Virus record (IMG/VR): IMGVR_UViG_3300042923_000474
Coordinates: 167,725 to 231,724 of that record
From: a virus
DNA length: 64,000 bases
Reading direction: 5' to 3' (one strand)
Shown: positions 18,304 through 25,938 of the stretch, one piece after another
Layout: each line of letters opens with the position of its first letter
How positions within the stretch are numbered: the stretch's first letter is position 1
The notes under the pieces: generated by a model
Seen by the model: the letters and a program-made list of their open reading frames with translations, nothing else
What the model was told of the DNA's origin: nothing
Database searches by the model: none
Made by a program: the position numbers and the translations under genes

Positions 18304-18324
18304 TCTGCTAGATGTATTAGCAGA
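18304..18324. terminator. Inverted repeat, weak terminator or operator
   Basis: TCTGCTA / TAGCAGA separated by 7 bases, just after the 18042-18299 gene and before a possible small exported protein. It lacks a U-tract and the TTATGCC end, so it could equally be a protein-binding site. Confidence 0.4.
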
Positions 18325-18339
18325 AAGTATAAGGATCGC

Positions 18340-18624
18340 ATGATGCGACGGATTCTCTTAGGGGGGTCGGGGTTGGGACTTGCTTTGGCTTTGGCTGCAC
18401 TGGCACATGCCGTGGAGCCGGTTTGCGAAGGAGTGGAGTTGCCGTCTTTAGAGACGGACGACGTCGCTGGCCTACGCGTTGCCGCTAGCTCTCCCAACTC
18501 TCGATTCCCCGCCTATTCGGCTGTACCTACGAGCAGAGAACTAGGTGCCGCCCCTCTGAACCGCACGAGTCGGGATCGTGTATGGACAGCTGGGGTCGCG
18601 CAGAGTCCGATGAAGACCTTTTGA
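18340..18624 (+). CDS. Possible small exported protein
   Basis: 94 residues. The N-terminus looks like a signal peptide: MMRRILLGGSGLGLALALAA followed by LAHAVEP, with an AHA-V cleavage candidate near residues 22-25. The remainder is Ser/Pro-rich with one Cys and no recognised domain. AAGGAT precedes the ATG. It lies in a stretch with poorer coding character than its surroundings, so the call is cautious; a lysis-related or periplasmic role would be a guess. Confidence 0.5.
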   Translation: MMRRILLGGSGLGLALALAALAHAVEPVCEGVELPSLETDDVAGLRVAASSPNSRFPAYSAVPTSRELGAAPLNRTSRDRVWTAGVAQSPMKTF

Positions 18625-18631
18625 ACCTAGG

Positions 18632-18907
18632 GTGCCATGCCGACTTAGCCCACTATCAAATTCGGCACATAAGGAAAACAAGGAGCATCACACGAACTAC
18701 TTGATCCGCTGGGCACTAATCCTGCTCGGGTCAGTAGTCGCAGTACCAACTATTCTTACGCGGAATGCTACCGTTCTCTTGCCATGGACCGTGGAGGTCC
18801 CGCAGGTTGAAACGCGTTCTTCGTTTGCACAGTTGGTATGGAAAAGTGTGTTGGCTGGGATCGGCAAACTGCCTACCCAAACCCACAGCACTTTCGCGAC
18901 TGCCTGA
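18632..18907 (+). CDS. Possible small membrane protein
   Basis: Up to 91 residues, or fewer from an internal start. Contains one hydrophobic segment, LIRWALILLGSVVAVPTIL (about residues 24-42). The nearest good ribosome site (AAGGAG at 18680-18685) does not sit at a correct distance from any standard start, so the true start is unresolved. Follows the exported-protein candidate by 7 bp. No family recognised; may not be a gene. Confidence 0.3.
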   Translation: MPCRLSPLSNSAHKENKEHHTNYLIRWALILLGSVVAVPTILTRNATVLLPWTVEVPQVETRSSFAQLVWKSVLAGIGKLPTQTHSTFATA

Positions 18908-19232
18908 CAAACTCACAGGCCGCTTAGCCAAAGTAGAGGTTTAAATGGACCTCATTAGGGATGGCTCTCAGCCTACCTGTATATCTGCACAGAATCCTGC
19001 TCGCGAGGACAAGGCATCCTGAGTTCCCACGGACCCAGACCCTGTACCTTACCCAGGCCTAGGCAGTGACCGCTCGACGATACCCCTATTCCATACGCTT
19101 CCCTGATCTCTCTAGCACCAGCTGATGCGCTCAGCCGGTTTCACTGACGAGACTTGAGTGGCTATGAGTCTAGTGGGTATTCGTTGGGTATTCATTTTCC
19201 ATTTATGCCCTTGGGTCCTTTTAAAGAGATTT
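18908..19232. other. Non-coding stretch
   Basis: About 325 bp with no supportable gene on either strand and no tRNA-like element. It ends in TTATGCC (19203-19209) followed by a T/A-rich run and the promoter-like element at 19233. Composition differs little from neighbours. Its upstream part could be the long 3' end of the preceding transcript. Confidence 0.6.
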
Positions 19233-19256
19233 GAGACCTAGATCATGAACTTGAAT
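19233..19256 (+). promoter_or_regulatory. Promoter-like element P1
   Basis: Reads ACCTAGATCATGAACTTG, one of at least seven similar elements placed upstream of plus-strand units. The 19312-19794 gene starts 56 bp downstream. Promoter function is inferred from recurrence and position. Confidence 0.65.
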
Positions 19257-19311
19257 AGCTAACAGTAATGTTCGGCTTTTCCCTAATGTCCCAATACAAG
19301 GAACCTGTTTC

Positions 19312-19794
19312 ATGCGTCAGATCGACGAGCAAAACAATGAAGTCGCCATCGAGCGCATCCGGGCCACCTTTGATGCATTGGTGGATGGTTTGGGTATTGA
19401 CGTACCTGGCCTGCTCAGTGGTGAGAAGACCTACCTCGTCTTTCCCGAAGACTTGGTCAAGCCGAGTATCGTGCGCCCTGCTGAAGGCGACATGGTCTAT
19501 GGCCTGAACAACAACGACGTGGAAACCATCGGGGTTTTCAATGTCATGGGTTGGGCACTGTTCTCCCGTGATGGTAGCTTTGAGCTGCCTGATGGTGCAG
19601 AAGAAGTTGACCCACTGGATATCTATCCGGTACACGAGCACTACGATTACTGGTACGAGCTGATTGGCAGCTATATCCGTACCACCGACATGCCAGACAA
19701 AATCGAAGACCCTTACGACGACGAGATCAATGTCGAAGAAGGTTTCGGCGCTGCTGACGTTGACGGTGAACCAGTCGACCCGGAAGACGCATAA
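19312..19794 (+). CDS. Unknown acidic 160-residue protein
   Basis: No family recognised. Strongly acidic, especially the C-terminal 35 residues, with EDPYDDEINVEEGFG and a PVDPEDA end. AAGGA lies before the ATG, and the promoter-like element P1 is upstream, so it heads a transcription unit. Very acidic phage proteins can be DNA mimics, but nothing here is specific enough to claim that. Confidence 0.85.
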   Translation: MRQIDEQNNEVAIERIRATFDALVDGLGIDVPGLLSGEKTYLVFPEDLVKPSIVRPAEGDMVYGLNNNDVETIGVFNVMGWALFSRDGSFELPDGAEEVDPLDIYPVHEHYDYWYELIGSYIRTTDMPDKIEDPYDDEINVEEGFGAADVDGEPVDPEDA

Positions 19795-19853
19795 GTCTAG
19801 CCGCTTCGATTTATCCTTTTGATGTTTTACCCATTTACTGGGGGAGAGTAACT

Positions 19854-20315
19854 ATGTCCGCTTTTCGTTTGAGTGACCGTCGCCTGTTTATCCCAGGTGT
19901 TGGAATCATTCCGTATATCCGCTACTTGCGTCTGACCAAAGCTGGTCACCGTCAGTACCTGCTTGTGAAAGGAAAGCATGTTACACACAGTTTCGGCATC
20001 TATGGTGACAATGGGCGTGAGCCTTTGTTGCTCGCCTTGGAAGCCTTGGAAAAGGAGTATGGAGTAATCCGCACAGGTAGTGTACTGCGGAAGCGGGAAC
20101 GCAAAGACAAAAAGAATCCAACAGGGATGGTGGGTGTCTTCCGTAAGGAAGGCTATCTGTCACAGCCGTATCAGGTGACCTGCCCTTACGAGACCAATGA
20201 AGCAGTAGGCAGTTTGTCGAAAGCTTACATGGTACGAGAAGCAGCAGTAGCCGAGTATGAACGCAAGAACATACTCACGCGCGGTCAGGTGCTGGCACAA
20301 GCATCCAGCCTGTAG
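19854..20315 (+). CDS. Unknown basic protein, possibly AP2-like DNA binding
   Basis: 153 residues, basic. Two segments are suggestive: QYLLVKGKHVTHSFGIYGDN with a following Ala/Leu helix, and GMVGVFRKEG...ETNEAVGSLSKAY...EAAVAEYERK, which loosely follows the AP2 DNA-binding pattern (G-V, aromatic strand, then an Ala-rich helix). A KRERKDKKNP basic linker sits between. GGGGGAG precedes the ATG. The AP2 assignment is weak. Confidence 0.85.
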   Translation: MSAFRLSDRRLFIPGVGIIPYIRYLRLTKAGHRQYLLVKGKHVTHSFGIYGDNGREPLLLALEALEKEYGVIRTGSVLRKRERKDKKNPTGMVGVFRKEGYLSQPYQVTCPYETNEAVGSLSKAYMVREAAVAEYERKNILTRGQVLAQASSL

Positions 20316-20326
20316 GAAACTTTTCC

Positions 20327-20364
20327 GGTGCAACCCAGCCAACACAGAGTGGCCTGGTTGCACC
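20327..20364 (+). terminator. Hairpin after 19854-20315 gene
   Basis: GGTGCAACC / GGTTGCACC with additional inner pairing (GCC/GGC), followed by CTAGGAGC, which is already the ribosome site of the next gene. No U-tract. It may attenuate transcription or act as an RNA processing signal. Confidence 0.5.
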
Positions 20365-20376
20365 CTAGGAGCAACA

Positions 20377-20928
20377 ATGCTTCAAGAGCCAATTATTCGT
20401 AACGGGATAATCTTAGATCCCAAAAAAGACGGCGTCACGCACATCAACGTGTACACCGGGGGTGCTACCGTCGTAGGACGGGAAGGCAGTAATCTTTACG
20501 AAGCCCCAACTGACAGTCCACGACTGATTCTTCGCGAGTCAGACAAAGCCCTTATTGCCATCGGTCACTTTAAGACACTGGAGGGGACTTGGTGGTGGTT
20601 GTCAGGTGGGATGGTTGATGACTATTTTAGGACGTGCTCTGGTTTTGACGCGCGCAAACGTGGCAGTTCCATCCCTAAAGAAGACAGGGTAGAATTGCCG
20701 TCGTTTAAACACGAGATTCGGTATGCGATAGCCCTCAAATACAGAACTCATCCTGAGATACTCGATCGACTCCTTAACTCTACTTTACCCCTAACTCACT
20801 ACTACGTCTTCGGTAAGAAGTCTGCCAATCCGTTGGTAAGAACTGCCGATCGGAGTATGTGGGTCATTAAGTTCCTGGAAGAAATACGGGAAACCAAGGG
20901 GGAGGTAATAAATCAAATTCTGACGTGA
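20377..20928 (+). CDS. Unknown 183-residue protein
   Basis: No family recognised. The start at 20377 is set by AGGAG upstream; the longer in-frame option reads through the preceding hairpin. Strand-rich first half (ILDPKKDGVTHINVYTGG), then a helix with KHEIRYAIALKYRTHPEILD. No membrane segment. Confidence 0.85.
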   Translation: MLQEPIIRNGIILDPKKDGVTHINVYTGGATVVGREGSNLYEAPTDSPRLILRESDKALIAIGHFKTLEGTWWWLSGGMVDDYFRTCSGFDARKRGSSIPKEDRVELPSFKHEIRYAIALKYRTHPEILDRLLNSTLPLTHYYVFGKKSANPLVRTADRSMWVIKFLEEIRETKGEVINQILT

Positions 20929-20967
20929 CGACGCTGTGCAAGCCGCCTGCGTCGACGGAGAGCTTTT

Positions 20968-21834
20968 ATGACCGACCAACCACCAGTCATGCAACTCAAC
21001 ATCGCCGAGACGGTCAACGTTCTCGAAGGTCTGGACCTGTACGTTTTGGCTCCAGGTAATTCAAGTGCAATTCGCGTGGAGGATCACGAGAGCTGCTTTA
21101 AGTTTCACGTAACCTGCACCAACACCAGCAATGGTGAGCGCACCAAAGAGAAGTTTGCCCTACACGGCCGACTGCAATCTCGCAAGGGCGTGGGTATCGA
21201 CCACAAGTTCGTGGTGGATCAGTTTGAGAAGACACTCAAGCAGTACCTCGCCGACAAGTCGATGATTGTGTCTGACGACCTGCCTATGGGTTCGACTGTC
21301 GTGCATGCGATCTACCGGCACACCTTTGCCGCGGGTTCTCGTGTGGGCAGCTACGCTAACGGCGTGGGCGTCTTCTCGCAACCTATCGAAACCAACTTCA
21401 CCATCTCTGAAGATCCGATCGAGAAGTTGGAAGCGATGGATGGTCAGTACACGCTGGCAGTCATCGGCGATGACCTGATCAAGTTCTACTTGGGTGAAGA
21501 GCCGCCGGTCTGGGGCTACAAGCATGAAGAGAAAGATGTATGGCGCCCTATCAAGAAGCGTCCTACTCCTTCGATCATCTCGGCCTGCCTGGATCACTTC
21601 ACGCAGTTTGTTTGCGAGAAGAACAAGCAGATCGAAGTCTACGCCAATGATCGACATGCGGAACTTGTCCAATTGGTTCTGGATCGACAAGCGGCACGCA
21701 ATGCGCCGGTTGATCTGGACCACCCTGTAGGGGAAACTCCGCAGGTTTTGGCAGAGGTCGAGGCACCTTCCGAGAAGCCTGGTTTGCTCAAACGAGTAGC
21801 CAGCGCAATCGGTATGGGAGCAATCCAAGGGTAA
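20968..21834 (+). CDS. Unknown 288-residue protein
   Basis: No family recognised. Mixed alpha/beta, soluble, with a basic and small-residue C-terminus (LLKRVASAIGMGAIQG). CGGAGAG precedes the ATG. Followed by a clear terminator, so it ends the unit that began at 19312. Confidence 0.88.
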   Translation: MTDQPPVMQLNIAETVNVLEGLDLYVLAPGNSSAIRVEDHESCFKFHVTCTNTSNGERTKEKFALHGRLQSRKGVGIDHKFVVDQFEKTLKQYLADKSMIVSDDLPMGSTVVHAIYRHTFAAGSRVGSYANGVGVFSQPIETNFTISEDPIEKLEAMDGQYTLAVIGDDLIKFYLGEEPPVWGYKHEEKDVWRPIKKRPTPSIISACLDHFTQFVCEKNKQIEVYANDRHAELVQLVLDRQAARNAPVDLDHPVGETPQVLAEVEAPSEKPGLLKRVASAIGMGAIQG

Positions 21835-21844
21835 CTGCAGTAAA

Positions 21845-21883
21845 GGGGGAGGTTGACTCCCCCAACACCGCGGTTATTTTTTT
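21845..21883 (+). terminator. Terminator with late T-run
   Basis: GGGGGAG-gttga-CTCCCCC (21845-21863), then a run of seven T at 21877-21883. One of the few terminators here with a classical T-run rather than TTATGCC. Confidence 0.8.
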
Positions 21884-21905
21884 GTACCTAGGCCAGGACC
21901 CCGCC

Positions 21906-22472
21906 ATGGACAAGTCGTTTTTTACCAAGGTAACGGGTGACACTATCACTGCAGGGCGCCTCACTTTGGCCACCCTGCGGCTCACACACCGCTTGGGGTT
22001 CAGACGAATATTCTCGTTCGTCTATCGCCACTTCACAAAGGAGGGTCGTAACTGGAAAACCATGGAGACTTTGAGTCATGAGGGAGAACGGGTCGTCCTT
22101 GAGATGATCTCGGATAACCCAACCCTCAGCTGGCTTGAGCGTCGCATGCAAACACACGTCGAGGTTTCAGTCGACCGAAGGACGTGGTGGGCGTTACTTG
22201 AGATCTTTGAGGATCATCAGGTAACTTACATGGTGCAAGACTTTTTAAAGCACGGTCGGTCAGAGGACTTGCAAGCCTTTGGCCGTACATGTACAGGATT
22301 GGCTGATCAAATGTTGCGTGTCTCCAGCACTCACCCGACTCGTGGGGCTGTCGTTACGGAACCCGATTATATTCGCGCCGTTGCTATTCAGCAGCTGGCT
22401 GCATGCTTCGCGACCTTTCCACTTTTGTGTCGCACTGAAGATCAAATCAGGCATTGTCTGAAGGCTTATTGA
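21906..22472 (+). CDS. Unknown 188-residue protein
   Basis: No family recognised. The start at ATG 21906 is chosen over an in-frame TTG at 21882 that lies in the terminator tail. Helical, basic N-terminal half (LTLATLRLTHRLGFRR). Mid-region tryptophans (SVDRRTWWALLEIF). Flanked by terminators on both sides, so probably a single-gene unit. Confidence 0.83.
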   Translation: MDKSFFTKVTGDTITAGRLTLATLRLTHRLGFRRIFSFVYRHFTKEGRNWKTMETLSHEGERVVLEMISDNPTLSWLERRMQTHVEVSVDRRTWWALLEIFEDHQVTYMVQDFLKHGRSEDLQAFGRTCTGLADQMLRVSSTHPTRGAVVTEPDYIRAVAIQQLAACFATFPLLCRTEDQIRHCLKAY

Positions 22473-22484
22473 TCTACCAATTTT

Positions 22485-22520
22485 GGGAGGTATCTATTGA
22501 GGTACCTCCCTCTTTGTTTT
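22485..22520 (+). terminator. Terminator
   Basis: GGGAGGTA / TACCTCCC with a 10-base loop (22485-22510), then TCTTTGTTTTATG, a variant of the usual TTATGCC end. Confidence 0.75.
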
Positions 22521-22539
22521 ATGACCCCAAGGAGCGAAA

Positions 22540-23217
22540 ATGGATAAGCCCGTTGTTCGTTTGGCATTGCTGTCTACTGACCATGAAGACATGGAAGGTT
22601 ACGAAGCGAGCCTGCGTACGTTGTTCGAACAAACCGTTACACGCATTGGCCACTTCAGCTGGGAGATTGACAACCCACGCCTTCTAGTGAACCACGGCGG
22701 TCGTGACCATTACGACGATGGCGATAAACACGCTGTCATGATGCATGTGCAGATTCCAAAGCGCATGGAACGTGATGTGTCGCTGTTCCAGGAACTGTTC
22801 GTCAACACTTACGCCAACCGTGAGTTTGCCGATCCTGACATCAACAAGACCTTCACTCTGGCCTTGTTCGAAGTTGTACCAGTGGGCAAGCAGAGCTATA
22901 CCCTGGGCCGCGTCAAGCTGATCACCAACGTGACCTTTGCTCGTATCGGCATTGGTAGTGGGACCTACGGTGGACAGGATACTGTCATGCCTCTGGCGCG
23001 GTACCACGACATTCCGGTGGATTGGAAGTCGATCCCTGAACGGCCTGCCTATATCCCACCGTTGGCCGATGAAGAAGGTACCAGCACCTTCACCATCTCC
23101 GGTCGTGAGCTGATCGCCAACGCTAAGGCGCGTCAGCGTCTAAGCGACATGGCCCACGCGATGGTGCAAACCATCTCTGCTGCAGAGCCAAAAGCGAAAG
23201 CCCCGGCCAAGAAGTAA
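22540..23217 (+). CDS. Unknown 225-residue protein
   Basis: No family recognised. AAGGAG precedes the ATG. Mixed alpha/beta core, with a His-rich segment NHGGRDHYDDGDKHAVMMH, and an Ala/Lys-rich tail (EPKAKAPAKK) like other abundant phage proteins. Single-gene unit between two terminators. Confidence 0.88.
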   Translation: MDKPVVRLALLSTDHEDMEGYEASLRTLFEQTVTRIGHFSWEIDNPRLLVNHGGRDHYDDGDKHAVMMHVQIPKRMERDVSLFQELFVNTYANREFADPDINKTFTLALFEVVPVGKQSYTLGRVKLITNVTFARIGIGSGTYGGQDTVMPLARYHDIPVDWKSIPERPAYIPPLADEEGTSTFTISGRELIANAKARQRLSDMAHAMVQTISAAEPKAKAPAKK

Positions 23218-23224
23218 CCGTCTG

Positions 23225-23251
23225 CCTCCACCCTACGGGGTGGAGGTTTAT
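23225..23251 (+). terminator. Terminator
   Basis: CCTCCACC-ctacgg-GGTGGAGG followed by TTTATGG, a one-base variant of the TTATGCC end seen elsewhere. Confidence 0.8.
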
Positions 23252-23280
23252 GGTCTTGGGTTCTTTTTTAACGCATTTTG

Positions 23281-23304
23281 AAACCTAGATTATCGACTTG
23301 CATA
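23281..23304 (+). promoter_or_regulatory. Promoter-like element P2
   Basis: Reads ACCTAGATTATCGACTTG, the best match to the window-wide consensus, preceded by a T-rich stretch. It precedes the SspB-like and thyA genes by 20 bp. Confidence 0.72.
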
Positions 23305-23323
23305 CACCTCTAAAGGAATTGTC

Positions 23324-23767
23324 ATGGCAACCACTCACCAACGCATTCGTCCTTCTCTGACCCGGCATCTGCTGTTGGGTTACCTGCAATGGTTCCAGGA
23401 GGTCGAAGACGCTGAGAAGTGCTACATCATCGTAGACACCACACGCTGCCCATTGCCTGAGCATCTGCACAAGTTCGTGGACGATCAGAACATGATCATT
23501 CTGGACATCTCGGGTCCTGCGGTGCGTGACTTCGAGGCCACTGCGGAGACGTTGAGCTTCTCCTGCAAGTTCACGGGCGTGGATACCCACATGGAGATTG
23601 AGTGGCCGGCCATCTATTCGATCTATTGCATCACTCGTGATCAGCAGCCGATCATGCAGATGATGATGGGTGGCTATACGCCGCACGAGTTCAAAACCGT
23701 TAAACAAGAAACCCCACCTACCGCATCCGAAGCCAAGCCCGGCCCAGGTCTGCGTGTCGTCAAGTAA
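23324..23767 (+). CDS. sspB-like: SspB-like ClpX adaptor
   Basis: 147 residues. It matches bacterial SspB, the adaptor that brings ssrA-tagged and other substrates to ClpXP, along its length. The N-terminal helix RPSLTRHLLLGYLQWFQE corresponds to RPYLLRAFYEWL; CYIIVDTTRCPLP to a VVD-strand; MIILDISGPAVRDFE to IVLNIAPRAVGNLE; LSFSCKFTGV to VRFNARFGG; and EWPAIYSIYCI to PLAAVLAIYA. A shorter linker (about 112-139) then ends in GPGLRVVK, nearly identical to the ClpX-binding tail LRVVK of E. coli SspB. It sits behind P2 and 9 bp before thyA. Likely redirects host ClpXP during infection (inference). Confidence 0.85.
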   Translation: MATTHQRIRPSLTRHLLLGYLQWFQEVEDAEKCYIIVDTTRCPLPEHLHKFVDDQNMIILDISGPAVRDFEATAETLSFSCKFTGVDTHMEIEWPAIYSIYCITRDQQPIMQMMMGGYTPHEFKTVKQETPPTASEAKPGPGLRVVK

Positions 23768-23776
23768 GGACTGAAT

Positions 23777-25120
23777 ATGAAAGAGCCAATCGGCCTCGGC
23801 CAGTTGAACAAATTGCAACGTCTGATCAAGCGTTTGCTGGAACACGGCATCCCGAAAGATGACCGTACCGGTGTGGGTACTCTGAGTGAGTTCGGCCACA
23901 TCGAACGTTACAACTTGGAGGAAGGCCATCCTCATGAGTCTGCCAAGTTCACCCCGTTCAAGATCAACGTGGCTGAACTGCTGTGGATCATCTCCGGCAG
24001 CACTCGCCTGAAGTTCCTCAAGGAGTACGGTTGCCACGTGTGGGACGAATGGGTTAAGCCTGGCACTGAAGTGTGGGGTAAGACCTACACGTACGCTGAG
24101 CGCTTGGACATTCTGAACAAGCGTGTGGAAAGCGGCAAGATCCCAGAAGCCGACAAAGATCACTACGTCGATACCTGGCTGAGTGTCAGCAACGGCGCCG
24201 TGATGACGGAAGAAGATGTGGTCAACATGTTGAACCACTTCGAGATCCCAACTCAGGAACTGATCGACGGTGAACTGGGCCCTGTGTACGGTCAGCAGTG
24301 GCGCAACATTGTTGACACTCGCGTGATTGAAGATCATGAGCGCGAGGAGTATGAGGCACGCGGTTACGAAATGATCGGCTCTATGCTGACCATGGAAGAT
24401 CTGTCCGACATGAAGTGCAATGGCAGCAAGACGGTCATGCAGCGTAAGATCGACCAGCTGGCCAATGTGATCGAACAGCTCAAAACCAAGCCAGACGATC
24501 GCGGCATTATCGTCAATGCTTGGCACGTGCCTGATCTGGATCAAATGGCGCTGCGCCCTTGTCACACGCTGTTCCAATTCGAAACCACTCGTCGTCCTTG
24601 GGATGAGGTGTTCTCTGAGATTCTTCAGGAAGACCACTACGAGGAATTCGACAGCGTCGTTGTTGGCATGTCTTCGGACAGTAAGGGCGGTGAAGATTGG
24701 ATCGAGGCACAGAAGCCTGGCGGTGGGTGGCGTCACCCAGACTACTACAAGACCGGTTATGCGTTTGCCGAACTTAAGGGTCTGTCCACTCGCAAGCTGA
24801 ACTGCCTGCTGTACATGCGTTCGAACGACAGCTTCTTGGGTCGTCCGTTCAACGTGTCTCAGTACGCACTGCTGACCCGCATGGTTGCGCAAGTGGTGAA
24901 CATGAACCCTGGTGAGTTTATCCTCGTCAACGGTGATGTGCACCTTTACAACTCGCACATTGAGCAGGCCAAGGAGCTGTTGAAACAAGACGGTACCTTG
25001 CCACTGCCTTGGGTGAAGATCAACCCAGAAGTTCTGACCATCGACGGTTTCCAGGTCAGCGACTTTGAGCTTTTAAATTACAAGCATGGGCCACGCATTG
25101 GCGCCCCCGTAGCTGTATAA
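23777..25120 (+). CDS. thyA: Thymidylate synthase, enlarged
   Basis: 447 residues against about 265-290 usual. Methylates dUMP to dTMP with methylene-tetrahydrofolate. Present are DDRTGVGTLSEFGH (Arg30), NVAELLWIISGST, GELGPVYGQQWRN, the nucleophile Cys262 in ALRPCHTLFQF (Arg where Pro is usual), DSFLGRPFNVSQYAL with Asn359 that selects dUMP over dCMP, and NGDVHLYNSHIEQ. Extra segments lie at about 98-163, 180-222 and 273-335, the last directly after the catalytic strand. AAGGA precedes the ATG. Retained catalytic residues argue for activity. Confidence 0.94.
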   Translation: MKEPIGLGQLNKLQRLIKRLLEHGIPKDDRTGVGTLSEFGHIERYNLEEGHPHESAKFTPFKINVAELLWIISGSTRLKFLKEYGCHVWDEWVKPGTEVWGKTYTYAERLDILNKRVESGKIPEADKDHYVDTWLSVSNGAVMTEEDVVNMLNHFEIPTQELIDGELGPVYGQQWRNIVDTRVIEDHEREEYEARGYEMIGSMLTMEDLSDMKCNGSKTVMQRKIDQLANVIEQLKTKPDDRGIIVNAWHVPDLDQMALRPCHTLFQFETTRRPWDEVFSEILQEDHYEEFDSVVVGMSSDSKGGEDWIEAQKPGGGWRHPDYYKTGYAFAELKGLSTRKLNCLLYMRSNDSFLGRPFNVSQYALLTRMVAQVVNMNPGEFILVNGDVHLYNSHIEQAKELLKQDGTLPLPWVKINPEVLTIDGFQVSDFELLNYKHGPRIGAPVAV

Positions 25121-25127
25121 CCAAACT

Positions 25128-25158
25128 GGCCGAGGGGATGACCCTCGGCCTTTATGCC
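25128..25158 (+). terminator. Terminator ending in TTATGCC
   Basis: GGCCGAGGG-gatga-CCCTCGGCC, then TTTATGCC (TTATGCC at 25152-25158). The next gene's AAGGAG begins only 4 bp after the motif, so an RNA starting within TTATGCC would have a leader of under 20 nt. Confidence 0.88.
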
Positions 25159-25171
25159 ACAAGGAGTTCCC

Positions 25172-25426
25172 ATGTTACTCGCGAAGGGCTTTGCATATCT
25201 GTTGTTCACAACCACGGTTATAACTGGTACCACCAAACCGACCGTGGATACCGACACCACCCACATTCCAGATAAAGCAGGCTGCGTTCAAGCAGTGGCC
25301 GACTTTATCAATGAGGGGGCCTACAAGAACTATGGCACCTACGGTTCTTCTGAAATCAAACTCGGTGACGGGTTGGTGATGAAGAAAACCGCGAAGTGCT
25401 CCAAGATCGGACAAGGGGAAGAGTAA
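25172..25426 (+). CDS. Small exported or membrane protein
   Basis: 84 residues. The start at 25172 has AAGGAG just upstream. The N-terminus MLLAKGFAYLLFTTTVITGT resembles a signal peptide or anchor. The remainder has two Cys (DKAGCVQAV, TAKCSKIG), possibly disulphide-linked in the periplasm. Coupled to the next gene by a TAATG overlap. No family recognised. Confidence 0.75.
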   Translation: MLLAKGFAYLLFTTTVITGTTKPTVDTDTTHIPDKAGCVQAVADFINEGAYKNYGTYGSSEIKLGDGLVMKKTAKCSKIGQGEE

Positions 25427-25875
25427 TGGAGTTAGCAGAAAAGATTCGCCGCATTCAGGACAAGTTGGGTAAAACTTGCAACGTCTCTCAATGTGGCGTG
25501 GGTGTTCCTTTACCGGAGCCACCCATCGTGGACATGGGTGATCAGATCATGATCTACGTGATCATCCCTGAGCCGGGTGAAGAGATTCAATCCGGGCAGC
25601 ACGAGGCGCATGCGTGGGAGATGGCGTACTTCACGGTATTCGATCGCATGTCTTTCAATGACGACCCTATCGAAGTTCAGGCTCAGTCGATCTACGACAA
25701 CTGGACCAAGAAGGGTTTCAAGAAAGACGGCAAGTCCGAACACCCCGTTGAGAAGGCATTGTTCTATCTCAGTCTGGTGATCATGGCCCCAATGGCCGAT
25801 GGTTCTCCAAGCTGCTTTGAACGGGCCAAGACTCTCATTCTCGCTCATTGCACTGTGGGCAAGGGCGCACAATAA
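25426..25875 (+). CDS. Unknown 149-residue protein
   Basis: No family recognised. Starts in a TAATG overlap with GGGGAAG upstream. Soluble alpha/beta; two Cys near the N-terminus (KTCNVSQCGVG) and two near the C-terminus (SCFERAK, LAHCTVG). Followed by a terminator. Confidence 0.87.
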   Translation: MELAEKIRRIQDKLGKTCNVSQCGVGVPLPEPPIVDMGDQIMIYVIIPEPGEEIQSGQHEAHAWEMAYFTVFDRMSFNDDPIEVQAQSIYDNWTKKGFKKDGKSEHPVEKALFYLSLVIMAPMADGSPSCFERAKTLILAHCTVGKGAQ

Positions 25876-25890
25876 CAAGCTGTACTCAAT

Positions 25891-25919
25891 CGGGCTGGGC
25901 AATCTCCCAGCCCGCATTT
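25891..25919 (+). terminator. Terminator
   Basis: CGGGCTGGG / CCCAGCCCG, 9 bp stem, followed by CATTTG; lacks the TTATGCC end. Confidence 0.7.
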
Positions 25920-25938
25920 GATCATTAAGGATATCACC

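Noticed and set aside
18632-18907. TTG at 18701 as the start of the small membrane protein using AAGGAG at 18680
   Set aside because: The distance of 15 bases is too long for a normal ribosome site; the start was left unresolved.
19140-19185. CTGACGAG followed by a possible stem, reminiscent of a hammerhead ribozyme core
   Set aside because: The second conserved GAAA block and cleavage triplet are not in the right places; chance match.
23285-24988. Long open frame (567 codons) on the minus strand opposite the SspB-like and thyA genes
   Set aside because: Its sequence is the antisense of two clearly homologous genes, is His/Val/Leu-rich in the manner of antisense frames, and lacks a ribosome site.
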